A stretch of DNA of 37,643 nucleotides from Erysipelotrichales bacterium (GCA_009784525.1 WRBM01000017.1:1-37643), one strand, 5' to 3'; shown: positions 8,563 to 18,955, counted from the stretch's first letter. Notes: a model not told the origin generated them from the sequence alone. Numbers and translations: made by a program.

Positions 8563-11500
8563 CCCGAAATCCTTGCACTTATACTACTATCTAATGGTCC
8601 AAAAATCATTAGTGGCGTAGGCATTTCATTCCAGAAAAAACTAAATGTTAAGTATGTTCCATCCCATTCAACATAAATATTTGTCATGTTTGCAGTATCT
8701 TGAATGACAACATTACCTTCATAATCAATTGTTCCGGAAACGCCTTCCATGTAAAAGCGGAAATAAGGTTCAACACCAACGCGAATAATCTGTAACATAG
8801 CGCCACTACCATTTAAATCCCACCACATACCTTCAATTATAACTACTTCCGTCCATTGGGCAATTAATGAAACATCGCTTGTAATCAACCAGACACCTTC
8901 TGGTGGGAATAATACACCTTCATTAAACCAACCGATAAACCTATGTCCTGCTCTAAATGGAATTGGTAGGCTGTAATCTGCTCCAAGTACAACTCTTTGC
9001 GTGCTTGAGCCTAACGAATCGCCACCATTGACATCAAAATAAATAAGGAATGTTTGCTCAGCAAACCACTGGGCAACTAATGTAACATCATAAGGAATCT
9101 CCCAAACGCCTGTCAAAGGAATTAAATCTGAACCATGCAGCCAACCAGTAAATAAATAACCTGAATTCACTGGCTCTGGCAAGCTATAACTTTCTCCAAA
9201 TTGCACACCCATACTAACAAAGTCAAATGGCTCACCGCCATTAAGGTCAAAGGTAACAATATAAAGATTTGCTTGCCAGCTGGCAACTAAAGTAATATTT
9301 CCTACTATTTCCCAAATTCCAGTTAAAGGAATAGAAATGCCATTATGTAGCCAACCATCAAAGGTGTGTCCTCTTCTAGCAGGCGTAGGTAAGTTATAAG
9401 AACTATCAAAAGTAATATTTTGTGAGGCAATATTAGCGCCCCCTGCTGAGTTAAAGGTTACTGTATAAGTATTCGCTGTCCATTGTGCAAACAATTGAAT
9501 ATCTTCAGCAATATCCCAAATTCCTGTTGTTTGTATATGAACTAAGCCAAGATACCAACCAACAAATGTATGTCCTAGTCTTGTTGGTGTCGGCAATGTA
9601 TAACTCATCCCAAAAGTTAAGCTAGCAGGAGGTAAAGGATCGCCATGATTAGGGTCAAAAGTAACAATATAATTATTAGGCGTCCATTGGGCCGTTGCCG
9701 TAATTGCATTCGGAATAAACCAAGAACCAGTTTGTGGCAAGATTATATCTTGAAATTCCGCAAGATGTTCTGGTATTTCGGTAACTTGCCATCCAGCAAA
9801 TGTATGTCCTACTCTTGTTGGCGTTGGTAAGCTAAAAGCACTGCCATATGTTACATTTATATAAGAGAAAAGCTCATCTGCACCGTTGCTATCAAGCCAA
9901 ACTTCATATGAATTGGCCGTCCAGCCTGCTGATAACGTTAAATTAGTATAGTTTTGATTCCAGACTCCAGTTAAAGGAACCCAAGCCGACATGTCGCCAA
10001 CACTTCCCCAACGATACCATCTAGTAAAGGTAAATCCTGCTCTTACCGGTATTGGTAATGTATAAGTCGTAGCATTAACTATTGTCATTGGTTCGATAAC
10101 ATTACCACCATTTGTATCAAAAGTAACAAATGTTTCTATTGGTTCCCATCGAGCAATAAGTGTAACATTACCAGAAATATTCCATGAAGTACCTGTTGAA
10201 GCAATATCTGCGCCATCAAATTGCCAAGCGCCAAAAGTATGACCAGGTCTTGAAGAAAACGGCGTATTTAAAACATAACTCTCACCAAATATTAATGTCA
10301 TAGTATCATGACCAGACCACATTGTTCCGCCATTGGCATCAAAAGTAATTATATATGTATTAGCTGACCACTGAGCAATAAGAGTGAAATTACCACTTAT
10401 GCTCCAAGAAGTTGGATTCGGCAATAAAGTTCCATGTTGATCTTCCCAACCAACAAATGTATGTCCGGTTCTTGTTGGTATTGGTAATTCAACACTAACA
10501 TCTGGTAAAGTTGTATATGGATCAATAAATCCATCGCCGCCATTAAGATCAAAATTTATCACTACAGAATTATTAGTCAGATGACCAAATAATTGTGCGT
10601 CATAAGCAATATCCCAAAAACTTCCTATTGCCGGCACATAAGTTGTATCATGAAACCAACCACTAAAAGTCCAGTGAGCTCCTTGTGATGGTATTGGTAA
10701 AACAAATGGCTGACCAAATGTTAAAGTAACTATCTCATATAAATAATAGCTTCCTGATGTTCCGTGTCTGTTCCATAATTCAATGGTATAGATACCTGCT
10801 GTCCACGCCGCAACTAGTGTAATATCGGCTGCGATATCCCATACTCCTGTTTGTTCTACTAAATCTGTTCCATTAAACCAACCAGCAAATGTATGTCCAA
10901 TTTTTGTTGGCGTTGGCAAAGTAAAACTTTGTCCAAAAATTACCGACATGCTAATTGGCTCTAACATCGTACCATTATTAAGATCAAAAGTTATTATATA
11001 AGTATTAGCTGACCAATCTGCTCTTAATGTTAGATCAGAAGCATTTGACCAGATTCCTGATTGAGCGATTAAAGTTAAATCATCAAACCAGCCTAAAAAC
11101 TGATGTCCGGTTCTTGTTGGTGTCGGTAAAACAAATGGCTGATTAAATGTTACAGTCATATCTGGCAGATAAACACCACCATTAACATCGAAAGTAATCG
11201 TATAAGTATTGGCAGTCCATCTTGCGCTTAAAGTAATATTATAATCCCAGTTAAAATGAATAGTTTGCAAAATTGGATTTGATCCATATAACCAACCATC
11301 AAAGGTGTACCCTGTTTTAGTAGCTGTCGGTAATAAAACTTCTGTGCCAAATGTTACTGTCATATCAGTTATCGCATTTCCGCCATTAACCTCAAAAGTT
11401 ATTGTATAGGTATTAGCAGTCCATTCTGCTACTAAAGTAACATTATCCGCAATAGTCCAGTTGCCTGTTAAAGCTACATTTGTAGTTCCATGATACCAGC

Positions 11501-14500
11501 CAGCAAACGTATGTCCAATTCTTGTTGGTGTTGGTAATGAAAATGAGGTTCCAAAAGTTACATCTTGTGTATTTGGATCTAAAGCATCGCCACCATTGAC
11601 AAAAAAAGTAATCGTGTAAGTATTTGCGGTCCATGTTGCTTCTAATGTAACATCATGGGTAAGATTCCATGTTCCTGATATAAATGGAATTCCGCTATTT
11701 AACCAGCCAGCAAACTCATGTCCTGTTCTTGTTGGTATTGGTAAAACAAATGGCTGATCAAATGTTACAGTCATATCTGGCAGATAATCGCCACCATTAA
11801 CATCAAAAGTAATTATATAATCATTTGCAACCCAATCCGCTATTAAGGTAATATCATTAGGAATATTCCATGTACCAGCTGTGAATGGATTTCCATTATG
11901 TAGCCAGCCGGCAAACTCATGTCCTGTTCTTGTTGGTGTTGGTAAACTAAAGTTATCGTCATATACTACATCTTGCGTATTAGGAACTAAAGTATCGCCG
12001 CCATTAACATCAAAAGTTATTGTATAAGTATTGGCAGTCCATTCTGCTACTAAGATTGTATTAGAAGCTAAATTCCAAATTCCGGTTTGTTCTACTAAAT
12101 CTGGTCCATTGAACCAACCAGCAAATGTATGTCCTGTTCTTGTTGGAGTTGGTAAGCTATAACTTACACCAAAACCAACTGTCTGCGTATCAGAAACTAA
12201 GGCATTTCCACCATTAACGTCAAACGTTATGATAAAAGTATCATATGACCATTGTGCTACTAAAGTAATATTACCGGAAATAAACCATGAATTTCCTGAA
12301 AGTGGAACAAAAACCTCATTATAATGCCAGCCGATAAATTCATATCCTGTTCTAGTTGGTTCAGGTAAAAGAAAGGCTTGGCCAAAAGTTAAGTTTTGAG
12401 TATTAGGAATTAAAGTTTCACCTTGATTAACATCAAAAGTTATTGTATAAGTGTTAGCTGTCCATTCTGCTCTTAAAGTGATATCTGTCGTTAAATCCCA
12501 GACTATTGGTTTTACAAAGGCTACTCCATTTAGACTCCAATAAGCAAATGTATGACCATTCATTTCCGGATCATCTGGCAAAGTGAATGCTTGGCCAAAA
12601 GTTACTGTCATTGGCGGAATTTGTACTACCCCGGTATTTTCAAATGTAATACTATAATTATTTACAAGCCATTGCGCAATTAAATAAACATCAACCGCTG
12701 GATTATCCCAAATGCCTGTCTGATTCACTAAGTTTAATCCGTTGAACCAGCCAAGAAAAGTATATCCTGTTCTTAATGGTGTTGGCAAAGTAAATGTCTG
12801 ATTAAATTCTATCATCATAGTATTGTTAGCTAACTCATCGCCACCATTAACATCGAAAGTAACTGTTGAAACATTTGCTTCCCATAAGGCTAATAATAAA
12901 ACATCATAAGCGATATCCCAAACGCCAGTTAAAGCAATTACCGTGCCGTTATGCTCCCAACCTAAGAAAGTATATCCTTCTCTTGTTGGTGTCGGCAAAC
13001 TATAATCTTCACCCATTGTAACTGGCATATCTGATAAGCTATTACCTCCAGCTACATCAAATGAGACAACATAAGCTAGTCCAAGCCACTGTGCTGTTAA
13101 AGTAATGTCTGCTTCAATTACCCAGATACCATTTTGTGGTATTAACGTATTCTCATAGAACCAACCGATAAAAGCAAAACCTAGTCTTGAAGGTGTCGGT
13201 AACATATATTCTAATCCTAATCCTACTGTTTGTGATGGGATTAAAGGATTAGCTAATGGCGCATCAAAAGTTATAATAAACGAATATTCAGTGTCAGCTA
13301 GCCATTGTGCAACTAAAGTAACATCATTAGCGATATTCCAGTTTCCTGATAAGGGAATAAATACTCCATTATAATGCCAGCCTAAGAAAGTATAACCAGT
13401 ACGAGTTGGCTCAGGCAATGTATATGCTAAACTGAAAGTTACTGTCATATCAGCTAAAGCATTTCCGCCATTAGTATCAAATTCAACCGTAAAATCTAAA
13501 GGTGGTGCCCATTGAGCAATCAATATCACGTCACTAGCGATATTCCAGATTCCATTTTGGGCAACTAATATTAAGTCCGTTAGATTAACCCAACCTAAAA
13601 AGCCAAAGCCAATTAATTCTGATAATGGCAAGTTATAAACTTCTCCAAAAGTTACTGTTAAAGGCGCTACTGGGCTTCCGCCATTGACGTCAAAAGTAAT
13701 TGTAAAGCTTTCGGCTTCCCATAGCGCTACTAGGTTTGCGTTAAACCAAACAAAATCATAGATATTACTTTCATCAACAAGCGTTTTATTACCCAAATTA
13801 ATAAAGTGCCAGCCTAAGAATGTATGTCCTTCTCTTGTCGGAATTGGAAATACTAATGCTTGTTCAGGTTCTGTTATCGTTATAGTATTTGAAGGTAAGA
13901 TATTTCCACCATTAACATCAAAGTAAAGTGTAATTGGTACAAATAGCCAATTAGCAATTAATTCTACATCATCTTCAAGCGTCCAGATGCCATTTTGAGC
14001 TATCAACGAACCAGCAAAGTACCAACCTGTAAACGCAAAACCTAATCTCGTCGGTGTCGGTAATGTATAAGCTAAACCTAAACCAACAACTTGATTAGCT
14101 AAAGGTTCCCCGCCATTAACATCAAAAGTAATCGTAAATGAATCAATGTCCTGATCATTAGCCCAATGTGCAACTAAAGTCACATCACTAGCGATTTGCC
14201 AGTTTCCTGATAATGGTACAATGTTTCCAAAATGATGCCAGCCTAAGAATGTATGTCCAGCCTTTGTCGGTGTCGGCAAGATATAAGCTTCTCTAAAAGT
14301 AACAACTTGCGTATTATTTACTAAAGCTTCGCCGCCGTTAAGATCAAAGGTAACTGTAAAATCATCATGAGGTATCCACTGAGCAATTAAAGTCACATTA
14401 TGTGGGATTGTCCAGATGCCTGTCTGTGGCATTAATTCCAGAGTATCTTTGTTAACCCAACCCAAGAAACCGCCAGTACCAATCAATTCTGAAGATGGCA

Positions 14501-15689
14501 AGCTAAATGGTTGTCTATAGTTTACTTCCATCGGTGCCACAGCGTTTCCGCCATTTGCATCAAAGGTAATGGTAAACACTCCCTCTTCCCATTGAGCAAA
14601 AAGAATAACTCTTGCCTCAGCAATCGCACTTAAGTTAACAACCTCTTCTAAATCGGCAAAAGCCGTTCCTGAACCATCAGCTGCTGTATTCCAGCCTCTA
14701 AAACCAAATCCAGTCAAGACAAATTGATTTGCTGACAAGTTACTCATTATATCAAAGGTATGAATTTGGCTTGTCATAGTTCCTGTCGCATTTGGATGAT
14801 TTTTTTCATAAACAACTGTATAGGTATTCGCTGTCCATTGCGCATAGAGATTGATGTTTGCGTTATTAATAGAACTTAAATTAAGAACCTCTTCTAAATC
14901 AGCAAAAGCTAATCCTGAACCATCAGCTGCTGTATTCCAACTAGTGAAAGTCCAGCCAAGAAGTGCAAAGTCATTCGCTCTTAAATTCTCTGCCATACCA
15001 AAAGTAAAATTTGAACTTGCCATCGTACCTATAATTTGGTTACTAGCATTATCTGGCCTGTTAGCGTTATAAATAACTGTATAAGTATTTGCCTGCCATT
15101 TAGCATATAAATTTATATCTGCAGAAAAGTCGTTTGCGCCAAGGGTAACTAATGGATTTCCTTCGCCATTAACATTTAAAAACCAACCCAGGAACTGATG
15201 TCCTTCTCTTGATGGAGCAACTAAAACAGTTGTTACACCTACAGTATGTGTGGTTGGTGTATTATTACCTAAGGCACCGCTAAATGCTGTTCCGCCTACA
15301 TCTAAATAATTAATACTGAATACATCCGGAATTTCTATCGTGCTTTGCCATTTAGCATGAAGTGTTATGTCTGCTCTGACATTAGCCGCAATTACAGTTT
15401 CCTTTGCGCCTAATCCATTTATGTCGAAAAACCAGCCTAAAAACTGATAATCATTTTTTATTGGATTAACTAATACGGTTTTCTCACCATAGGTATGGCT
15501 AATCGGATAGTTTCCTTCAAATTGACCGCTAAATGCCGTTCCGCCTACATCTAAGTAGGTAATATTAAACGTTTCTAGCGTTCTATCATTATCCACCGCA
15601 TAACGTCCTACTAACATTGTAGCAATACACATTATTGTCAGTGCTATCACTGTTGTCAAAATTAGAATCTTTCTCTTTTTAGCTATCAT
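8559..15689 (-). CDS. Giant secreted/cell-surface protein with about 31 InlB-B repeats
   Basis: 2376 residues. The N-terminus has a basic start (MIAKKRK) and a hydrophobic segment at about 8-28, a signal peptide or signal anchor. From about residue 40 to 2280 it is built of some 31 tandem units of about 70 residues with the Listeria-Bacteroides (InlB-B, Flg_new) pattern: TYTITFDVNGG, FG..Y.LPTPTR.GHTF.GW, then W.I..D.TL.AQW. Units 3 and 4 are longer variants with GWNTAADGSG. The last about 95 residues differ (EGMWWDLNGSG onward) and look like a small beta domain. There is no LPXTG sorting signal, C-terminal membrane segment, SLH or LysM motif. The start at 15689 has AAAGGAG eight bases upstream. 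It is coupled to a 76-residue membrane protein. Such proteins are usually adhesins or surface-layer components; the specific function is unknown. Confidence 0.9.
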   Translation of the reverse strand: MIAKKRKILILTTVIALTIMCIATMLVGRYAVDNDRTLETFNITYLDVGGTAFSGQFEGNYPISHTYGEKTVLVNPIKNDYQFLGWFFDINGLGAKETVIAANVRADITLHAKWQSTIEIPDVFSINYLDVGGTAFSGALGNNTPTTHTVGVTTVLVAPSREGHQFLGWFLNVNGEGNPLVTLGANDFSADINLYAKWQANTYTVIYNANRPDNASNQIIGTMASSNFTFGMAENLRANDFALLGWTFTSWNTAADGSGLAFADLEEVLNLSSINNANINLYAQWTANTYTVVYEKNHPNATGTMTSQIHTFDIMSNLSANQFVLTGFGFRGWNTAADGSGTAFADLEEVVNLSAIAEARVILFAQWEEGVFTITFDANGGNAVAPMEVNYRQPFSLPSSELIGTGGFLGWVNKDTLELMPQTGIWTIPHNVTLIAQWIPHDDFTVTFDLNGGEALVNNTQVVTFREAYILPTPTKAGHTFLGWHHFGNIVPLSGNWQIASDVTLVAHWANDQDIDSFTITFDVNGGEPLANQVVGLGLAYTLPTPTRLGFAFTGWYFAGSLIAQNGIWTLEDDVELIANWLFVPITLYFDVNGGNILPSNTITITEPEQALVFPIPTREGHTFLGWHFINLGNKTLVDESNIYDFVWFNANLVALWEAESFTITFDVNGGSPVAPLTVTFGEVYNLPLSELIGFGFLGWVNLTDLILVAQNGIWNIASDVILIAQWAPPLDFTVEFDTNGGNALADMTVTFSLAYTLPEPTRTGYTFLGWHYNGVFIPLSGNWNIANDVTLVAQWLADTEYSFIITFDAPLANPLIPSQTVGLGLEYMLPTPSRLGFAFIGWFYENTLIPQNGIWVIEADITLTAQWLGLAYVVSFDVAGGNSLSDMPVTMGEDYSLPTPTREGYTFLGWEHNGTVIALTGVWDIAYDVLLLALWEANVSTVTFDVNGGDELANNTMMIEFNQTFTLPTPLRTGYTFLGWFNGLNLVNQTGIWDNPAVDVYLIAQWLVNNYSITFENTGVVQIPPMTVTFGQAFTLPDDPEMNGHTFAYWSLNGVAFVKPIVWDLTTDITLRAEWTANTYTITFDVNQGETLIPNTQNLTFGQAFLLPEPTRTGYEFIGWHYNEVFVPLSGNSWFISGNITLVAQWSYDTFIITFDVNGGNALVSDTQTVGFGVSYSLPTPTRTGHTFAGWFNGPDLVEQTGIWNLASNTILVAEWTANTYTITFDVNGGDTLVPNTQDVVYDDNFSLPTPTRTGHEFAGWLHNGNPFTAGTWNIPNDITLIADWVANDYIITFDVNGGDYLPDMTVTFDQPFVLPIPTRTGHEFAGWLNSGIPFISGTWNLTHDVTLEATWTANTYTITFFVNGGDALDPNTQDVTFGTSFSLPTPTRIGHTFAGWYHGTTNVALTGNWTIADNVTLVAEWTANTYTITFEVNGGNAITDMTVTFGTEVLLPTATKTGYTFDGWLYGSNPILQTIHFNWDYNITLSARWTANTYTITFDVNGGVYLPDMTVTFNQPFVLPTPTRTGHQFLGWFDDLTLIAQSGIWSNASDLTLRADWSANTYIITFDLNNGTMLEPISMSVIFGQSFTLPTPTKIGHTFAGWFNGTDLVEQTGVWDIAADITLVAAWTAGIYTIELWNRHGTSGSYYLYEIVTLTFGQPFVLPIPSQGAHWTFSGWFHDTTYVPAIGSFWDIAYDAQLFGHLTNNSVVINFDLNGGDGFIDPYTTLPDVSVELPIPTRTGHTFVGWEDQHGTLLPNPTSWSISGNFTLIAQWSANTYIITFDANGGTMWSGHDTMTLIFGESYVLNTPFSSRPGHTFGAWQFDGADIASTGTSWNISGNVTLIARWEPIETFVTFDTNGGNVIEPMTIVNATTYTLPIPVRAGFTFTRWYRWGSVGDMSAWVPLTGVWNQNYTNLTLSAGWTANSYEVWLDSNGADELFSYINVTYGSAFSLPTPTRVGHTFAGWQVTEIPEHLAEFQDIILPQTGSWFIPNAITATAQWTPNNYIVTFDPNHGDPLPPASLTFGMSYTLPTPTRLGHTFVGWYLGLVHIQTTGIWDIAEDIQLFAQWTANTYTVTFNSAGGANIASQNITFDSSYNLPTPARRGHTFDGWLHNGISIPLTGIWEIVGNITLVASWQANLYIVTFDLNGGEPFDFVSMGVQFGESYSLPEPVNSGYLFTGWLHGSDLIPLTGVWEIPYDVTLVAQWFAEQTFLIYFDVNGGDSLGSSTQRVVLGADYSLPIPFRAGHRFIGWFNEGVLFPPEGVWLITSDVSLIAQWTEVVIIEGMWWDLNGSGAMLQIIRVGVEPYFRFYMEGVSGTIDYEGNVVIQDTANMTNIYVEWDGTYLTFSFFWNEMPTPLMIFGPLDSSISARISG

Positions 15690-15745
15690 ATGATATTCTC
15701 CTTTTAAGGCAATAAAACCTTCTTTAAATATTTTTTTCTCTGATT

Positions 15746-15935
15746 TTATACTGTTTTCCTTTTATTATCTGCGACAATTAATGTGGCTAAAATAATCAGA
15801 AAAATAAAAAAATGTCAGCAAAAAGTCTCACTACCACCATTCGCTGAGATTTTCTAATTCTGAACATCTTGTCAACATTAAAATTTCGTCTGTAAGAAAA
15901 ATTATCGCTAATGAATACTTAAATCTAGATTTCAT
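15746..15935 (-). pseudogene. Degenerate third copy of the GEY...W.WW membrane protein family (copy C)
   Basis: An ATG at 15935 with AGAGAGG upstream opens a 34-codon frame (MKSRFKYSLAIIFLT, then TRCSELENLSEWW) ending in TAG at 15831. It aligns with copy B at 37255-37470: the KY pair and the Cys are exactly 18 residues apart in both, ILMLTRC matches ILLLSGC, and SELENLSEWW matches GEYDNIIEYF with a one-residue gap. After the stop, another frame gives FFIFLIILATLIVADNKRK, which matches the second membrane segment and basic tail of copy B position by position. The lipobox Gly is Arg and acidic residues sit in the hydrophobic core. I read it as a frameshifted, decayed copy. A functional 34-residue peptide is possible but less likely. 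Confidence 0.6.
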
Positions 15936-16193
15936 TGATTAATCCTCTCTTACATATATGTATATTTTCTTTTATTTTACCATTTTTTGACATCAATCGA
16001 TATTTTTTTTCGTTAAATCACAAATTTTTCACAACAATATCCTTTAAATTACTATAAGTAAGTGAAGAATTTATTATCAGAAAGCAACTAGTCTATTTTC
16101 GCTTTCGGGAGATCATTTTCTGACACCCTTTCCTTTATTTTAATTTAACAGTTCTCACTTTCAGCGTTTTTTCGACAACTTTCGCTTTATTGG
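15936..16193. other. Divergent intergenic region
   Basis: This AT-rich stretch lies between the decayed copy C and the promoter of the zinc-ribbon gene. It holds an imperfect inverted repeat (TCAGAAAGC near 16076 with GCTTTC and TTTTCTGA near 16100-16123). No gene is seen. The promoter of the giant repeat gene must lie here or within copy C; I cannot assign it with confidence. Confidence 0.4.
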
Positions 16194-16222
16194 TTGACTA
16201 AACATTTTCTTTAAGATATAAT
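16194..16222 (+). promoter_or_regulatory. Sigma-A promoter of the zinc-ribbon gene
   Basis: TTGACT (16194-16199) and TATAAT (16217-16222) with a 17-base spacer, about 35 bases before the start codon. Confidence 0.85.
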
Positions 16223-16257
16223 ATATTTTATATTAAATTAAAAATAGGAGCGCAATT

Positions 16258-16605
16258 ATGTTTTGTTGTAAATGTGGAGCCCAGCTTCAAGCTGATTCAA
16301 GATTTTGTACAAGTTGTGGTAATCAAACAGGCGTGGTAAATACACCAAGCAATTATTATTATCCAAAAAAAACATTAGGAAGTGGAGAAGCAACCGCTTC
16401 TATAATTTTAGGTGCAGTTGCCTTTTTTTTACCCATTCCAGTTTTAGATATAATGGTCGGAATTGCTGGACTAATATTAGGTATTGTCGCAAGAAAAAAA
16501 GGTAGTGAAGGAATTGCTGTTGTTGGAATCGTGATTTCTATTATCGGGACAATAAACGCATTAATCTTTACTTATTATGTGTTGAGCGGACAACTGTTCA
16601 TTTAA
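16258..16605 (+). CDS. Zinc-ribbon small membrane protein (DUF4190-like)
   Basis: 115 residues. The N-terminus is a zinc ribbon with two Cys pairs (Cys3/Cys6 and Cys17/Cys20, FCCKCG and FCTSCG). A short polar linker (about 24-44) is followed by two or three hydrophobic segments (about 46-80 and 86-108) rich in Gly and Ile, with a basic RKKG turn, as in DUF4190 proteins. Such proteins are common in Bacillota and lack a settled function. The start is fixed by AGGAG seven bases upstream and a consensus promoter. It stands alone and is the only gene left of oriC on the plus strand, so it is transcribed against the replication fork. Confidence 0.85.
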   Translation: MFCCKCGAQLQADSRFCTSCGNQTGVVNTPSNYYYPKKTLGSGEATASIILGAVAFFLPIPVLDIMVGIAGLILGIVARKKGSEGIAVVGIVISIIGTINALIFTYYVLSGQLFI

Positions 16606-16784
16606 TAATTAAAAGTTTATATTAAAAAAACTAATTTTGATATGATGTTTCCAAAGCAGACAATAAATATAAATTAATTTATTGAAAACTAAGGAGGTAT
16701 CATATTTTTTTATGGGAAGAAAACGAAAACTTAACAAATAAATTAAAATTAAGTATCTAACTGACAAAAGGTAAAGTCAGCTAA

Positions 16785-16821
16785 AAGGCCTGTCCCCGAT
16801 AGATTATCGGAATCAGGCCTT
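16785..16821 (-). terminator. Intrinsic terminator of the gyrase-peptidase operon
   Basis: A long hairpin: AAGGCCTG pairs with CAGGCCTT and, inside, CCGATA with TATCGG, followed on the minus strand by TTTTAG. It lies about 50 bases after the aminopeptidase stop. The plus side lacks a T-run, so it serves the minus strand. Confidence 0.8.
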
Positions 16822-16869
16822 AAGAGTATAATATTTTCTTGCTTTACTACTGTCTACAAGTTCAGATTA

Positions 16870-18093
16870 TTATAAAATGAAATTACCATTTTTGAAGATT
16901 TGCACTTTTTCACCATCGGAAGTAGTGCCCATTATTTCCATACAAGCCGAACCAAACATAAAATCAACATGAGTCTTTGAAGCATTATAACCTTTTTTAA
17001 TTAACTCATCTTGGCTCATCATTGTACCATTTTTGATATTCATCGGATAAGCTGCACCTAAAGCTAAGTGACAGCTAGCATTTTCATCAAATAGTGTATT
17101 ATAAAATAAGACATTACTTTGAGAAATCGGTGAATTATGACTAATTAAAGCTACTTCACCAATATATTTAGCGCCTTCATCAAATTCTAAAAGGTTCTTT
17201 AAAGTTTCAAGTCCTTCTTTGGCACCAAAATTAACTACTTTGCCATCTTTAAACTCTAAAAAGAAATCAACAATCAAATTACCATTATAACTTAAAGGTT
17301 TAGTACTTACTACTTTACCCTGCGTCATAAATTTAGAAGGCATTGTAAAGGCTTCTTCCGTTGGAATGTTTGGTGCAAAATCATGACCTTTAATCGATTT
17401 TTCACCGCCACCAGCCCAAATATGTCCTTCTACTAAGCCAACTTCCAACTCTGTGCCAAGCGAGTTTTTAAAGTTAAGTTTCCTAAAATTATAGTCATTT
17501 AAAGTCTTATTATTTTTAGCTAAAGCCGCGATATGTTCTTTCCAAGCTTTGATTGGATCATTTGTTTCTTTTACTCTCGAACCATCAAGAATCGCTTTTA
17601 AAAGCTTTTCCTCTGATTTCTTATCATTGGGAAATACTTTATTAGCCCACTCCTTAGAAGGATAAGCAACAATCGTCCATTGTGCTGAATTTTTCATCAT
17701 AAAAGTGCGGTAAAAATCAACTTTTGCGCTCATTGCCTGATTGGCTTTTTGAAGTTTCATCGGATCAATATCTTTTAATAAATCTGGCGAACCTGAAACT
17801 ATCGAGATTACACAGCTATCAACTTCTGTAATATATTTGACTCTTTCCACAAGAAAATCTGGCACTTCAGAAAGAGTTTCCAGACTTCTGTATTGATAGC
17901 CCATCTTTGTTACTGCATCATCAGCCCAGTTAACTATAACACTTTTTGCGCCAGCATTATAAGCTTTTTTAACTATTAGACGGGTTAGTTCTGCACAGTC
18001 AACTGTTGAATTAATAAAAACAATTTGATCTTTTTGAACATTTGCGCCAATTTTAACCGCTAGTTCAGCGTATTTTTCCAATAAATTACTCAT
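16870..18093 (-). CDS. M29-family metallo-aminopeptidase (AmpS/PepS type)
   Basis: 407 residues, the usual length of thermophilic-type M29 aminopeptidases, which remove N-terminal amino acids using two metal ions. It begins LLEKYAELAVKIGANVQKDQ, typical of the family, and carries the metal-site blocks in order: IPTEEAF, IGEVALI, ASCHLALGAAYP and THVDFM, supplying Glu, Glu, His and His/Asp ligands. No signal peptide, so cytoplasmic. The start at 18093 lies seven bases after the creatininase stop, with AAAAGGAG inside the end of the previous gene, so the two are cotranscribed. The operon ends at the terminator at 16785-16821. Peptide turnover is the likely role. Confidence 0.93.
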   Translation of the reverse strand: MSNLLEKYAELAVKIGANVQKDQIVFINSTVDCAELTRLIVKKAYNAGAKSVIVNWADDAVTKMGYQYRSLETLSEVPDFLVERVKYITEVDSCVISIVSGSPDLLKDIDPMKLQKANQAMSAKVDFYRTFMMKNSAQWTIVAYPSKEWANKVFPNDKKSEEKLLKAILDGSRVKETNDPIKAWKEHIAALAKNNKTLNDYNFRKLNFKNSLGTELEVGLVEGHIWAGGGEKSIKGHDFAPNIPTEEAFTMPSKFMTQGKVVSTKPLSYNGNLIVDFFLEFKDGKVVNFGAKEGLETLKNLLEFDEGAKYIGEVALISHNSPISQSNVLFYNTLFDENASCHLALGAAYPMNIKNGTMMSQDELIKKGYNASKTHVDFMFGSACMEIMGTTSDGEKVQIFKNGNFIL

Positions 18094-18100
18094 TTATCAT

Positions 18101-18955
18101 CTAACTCCTTTTTGTTCTTGCATAAAATTCCTTTTGTAAATCAGGCATCACTTTGTTTTCTTTAGCTATCTTGATTGCTTTGGCAATTCTTATAGTTTGC
18201 ATATCAATAATATCTTGCCCATATTCTTTAAAAGCCAAATTTGGATCACCAGCAATATGATTAGGAAAATTAGCATACCAATTAATTGCGGTAAATAATC
18301 CTGATTTAGTTGTTTCTAAATTTCTTCTTAAAGCTTCTCCTTCATCAGGCACAACATACTCCATTTTAACAAGGGAAGAATCGATTGCCATAATTACAGA
18401 TGTTTCTTTAACGCCAGCATGACCTAAATCTAAAATCAAGTCATATTTTTTATCTAAATGGTCTAATTGTTCTTTGGAAAGTGGCCAAACATGATATGCA
18501 TAAACGATATAATCTCTTGGTTTATCAAGTTGAGTCTGGCAAAAATAGTTAAGAAGATGACCATTACCACCATGTGAATTTAAAAGAATAATCTTTTCAA
18601 AGCCATTGCGATAAACTTCATCACAAATTTCTTGTAAAATCTCTATTTGATGCTTTGCAGGAAAAGCTATCGTGCCAGGATAATGTCCAACTTCAGATAC
18701 TTGAGTATAATAATGATTAGGATAAACAACTGCATATTCTTCCTTAGCTGCCAAAACTGCTAAAGTATGAGCAATAATCATATCGGTCCCTAAAGGCAGA
18801 TGATTGCCGTGCTTTTCATAACAGCCACACGGAATTATACAAGTTTTTTTGGCATAATCTTTAGCTTTAACGAAGTCCAATGCATTTAATTTTGACCATT
18901 CTACATGAAAATTATTCTGCAATTTCACTTTCTTCGATTTCCTCGCTTTCATCAC
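18101..18955 (-). CDS. Creatininase-family amidohydrolase
   Basis: Up to 284 residues. Family blocks are clear: [18 protein letters not shown], where Glu, His and Asp are metal ligands, [12 protein letters not shown], and [15 protein letters not shown]. Members hydrolyse small cyclic amides or formamides (creatinine, FAPy intermediates); the substrate here is unknown. The frame opens inside the 3' end of gyrA, overlapping it by 44 bases. Upstream of the ATG at 18955 no ribosome site is seen. GTG at codon 10 or TTG at codon 12, after a GAGG, are alternative starts that still overlap gyrA, and the conserved domain begins only near residue 30. It is followed directly by the M29 aminopeptidase. 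Confidence 0.88.
   Translation of the reverse strand: MMKARKSKKVKLQNNFHVEWSKLNALDFVKAKDYAKKTCIIPCGCYEKHGNHLPLGTDMIIAHTLAVLAAKEEYAVVYPNHYYTQVSEVGHYPGTIAFPAKHQIEILQEICDEVYRNGFEKIILLNSHGGNGHLLNYFCQTQLDKPRDYIVYAYHVWPLSKEQLDHLDKKYDLILDLGHAGVKETSVIMAIDSSLVKMEYVVPDEGEALRRNLETTKSGLFTAINWYANFPNHIAGDPNLAFKEYGQDIIDMQTIRIAKAIKIAKENKVMPDLQKEFYARTKRS

Noticed and set aside
8700-15600. Regularly spaced repeats that could suggest a CRISPR or satellite array.
   Set aside because: The period is about 210 bases, in frame, with protein-level conservation of InlB-B repeats; there are no short identical repeats with unique spacers.
16691-16741. A perfect AAGGAGG followed by an ATG and nine codons (MGRKRKLNK).
   Set aside because: The spacing of 14 bases is too long and the frame is tiny. 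No downstream gene on the same strand would be controlled by it.
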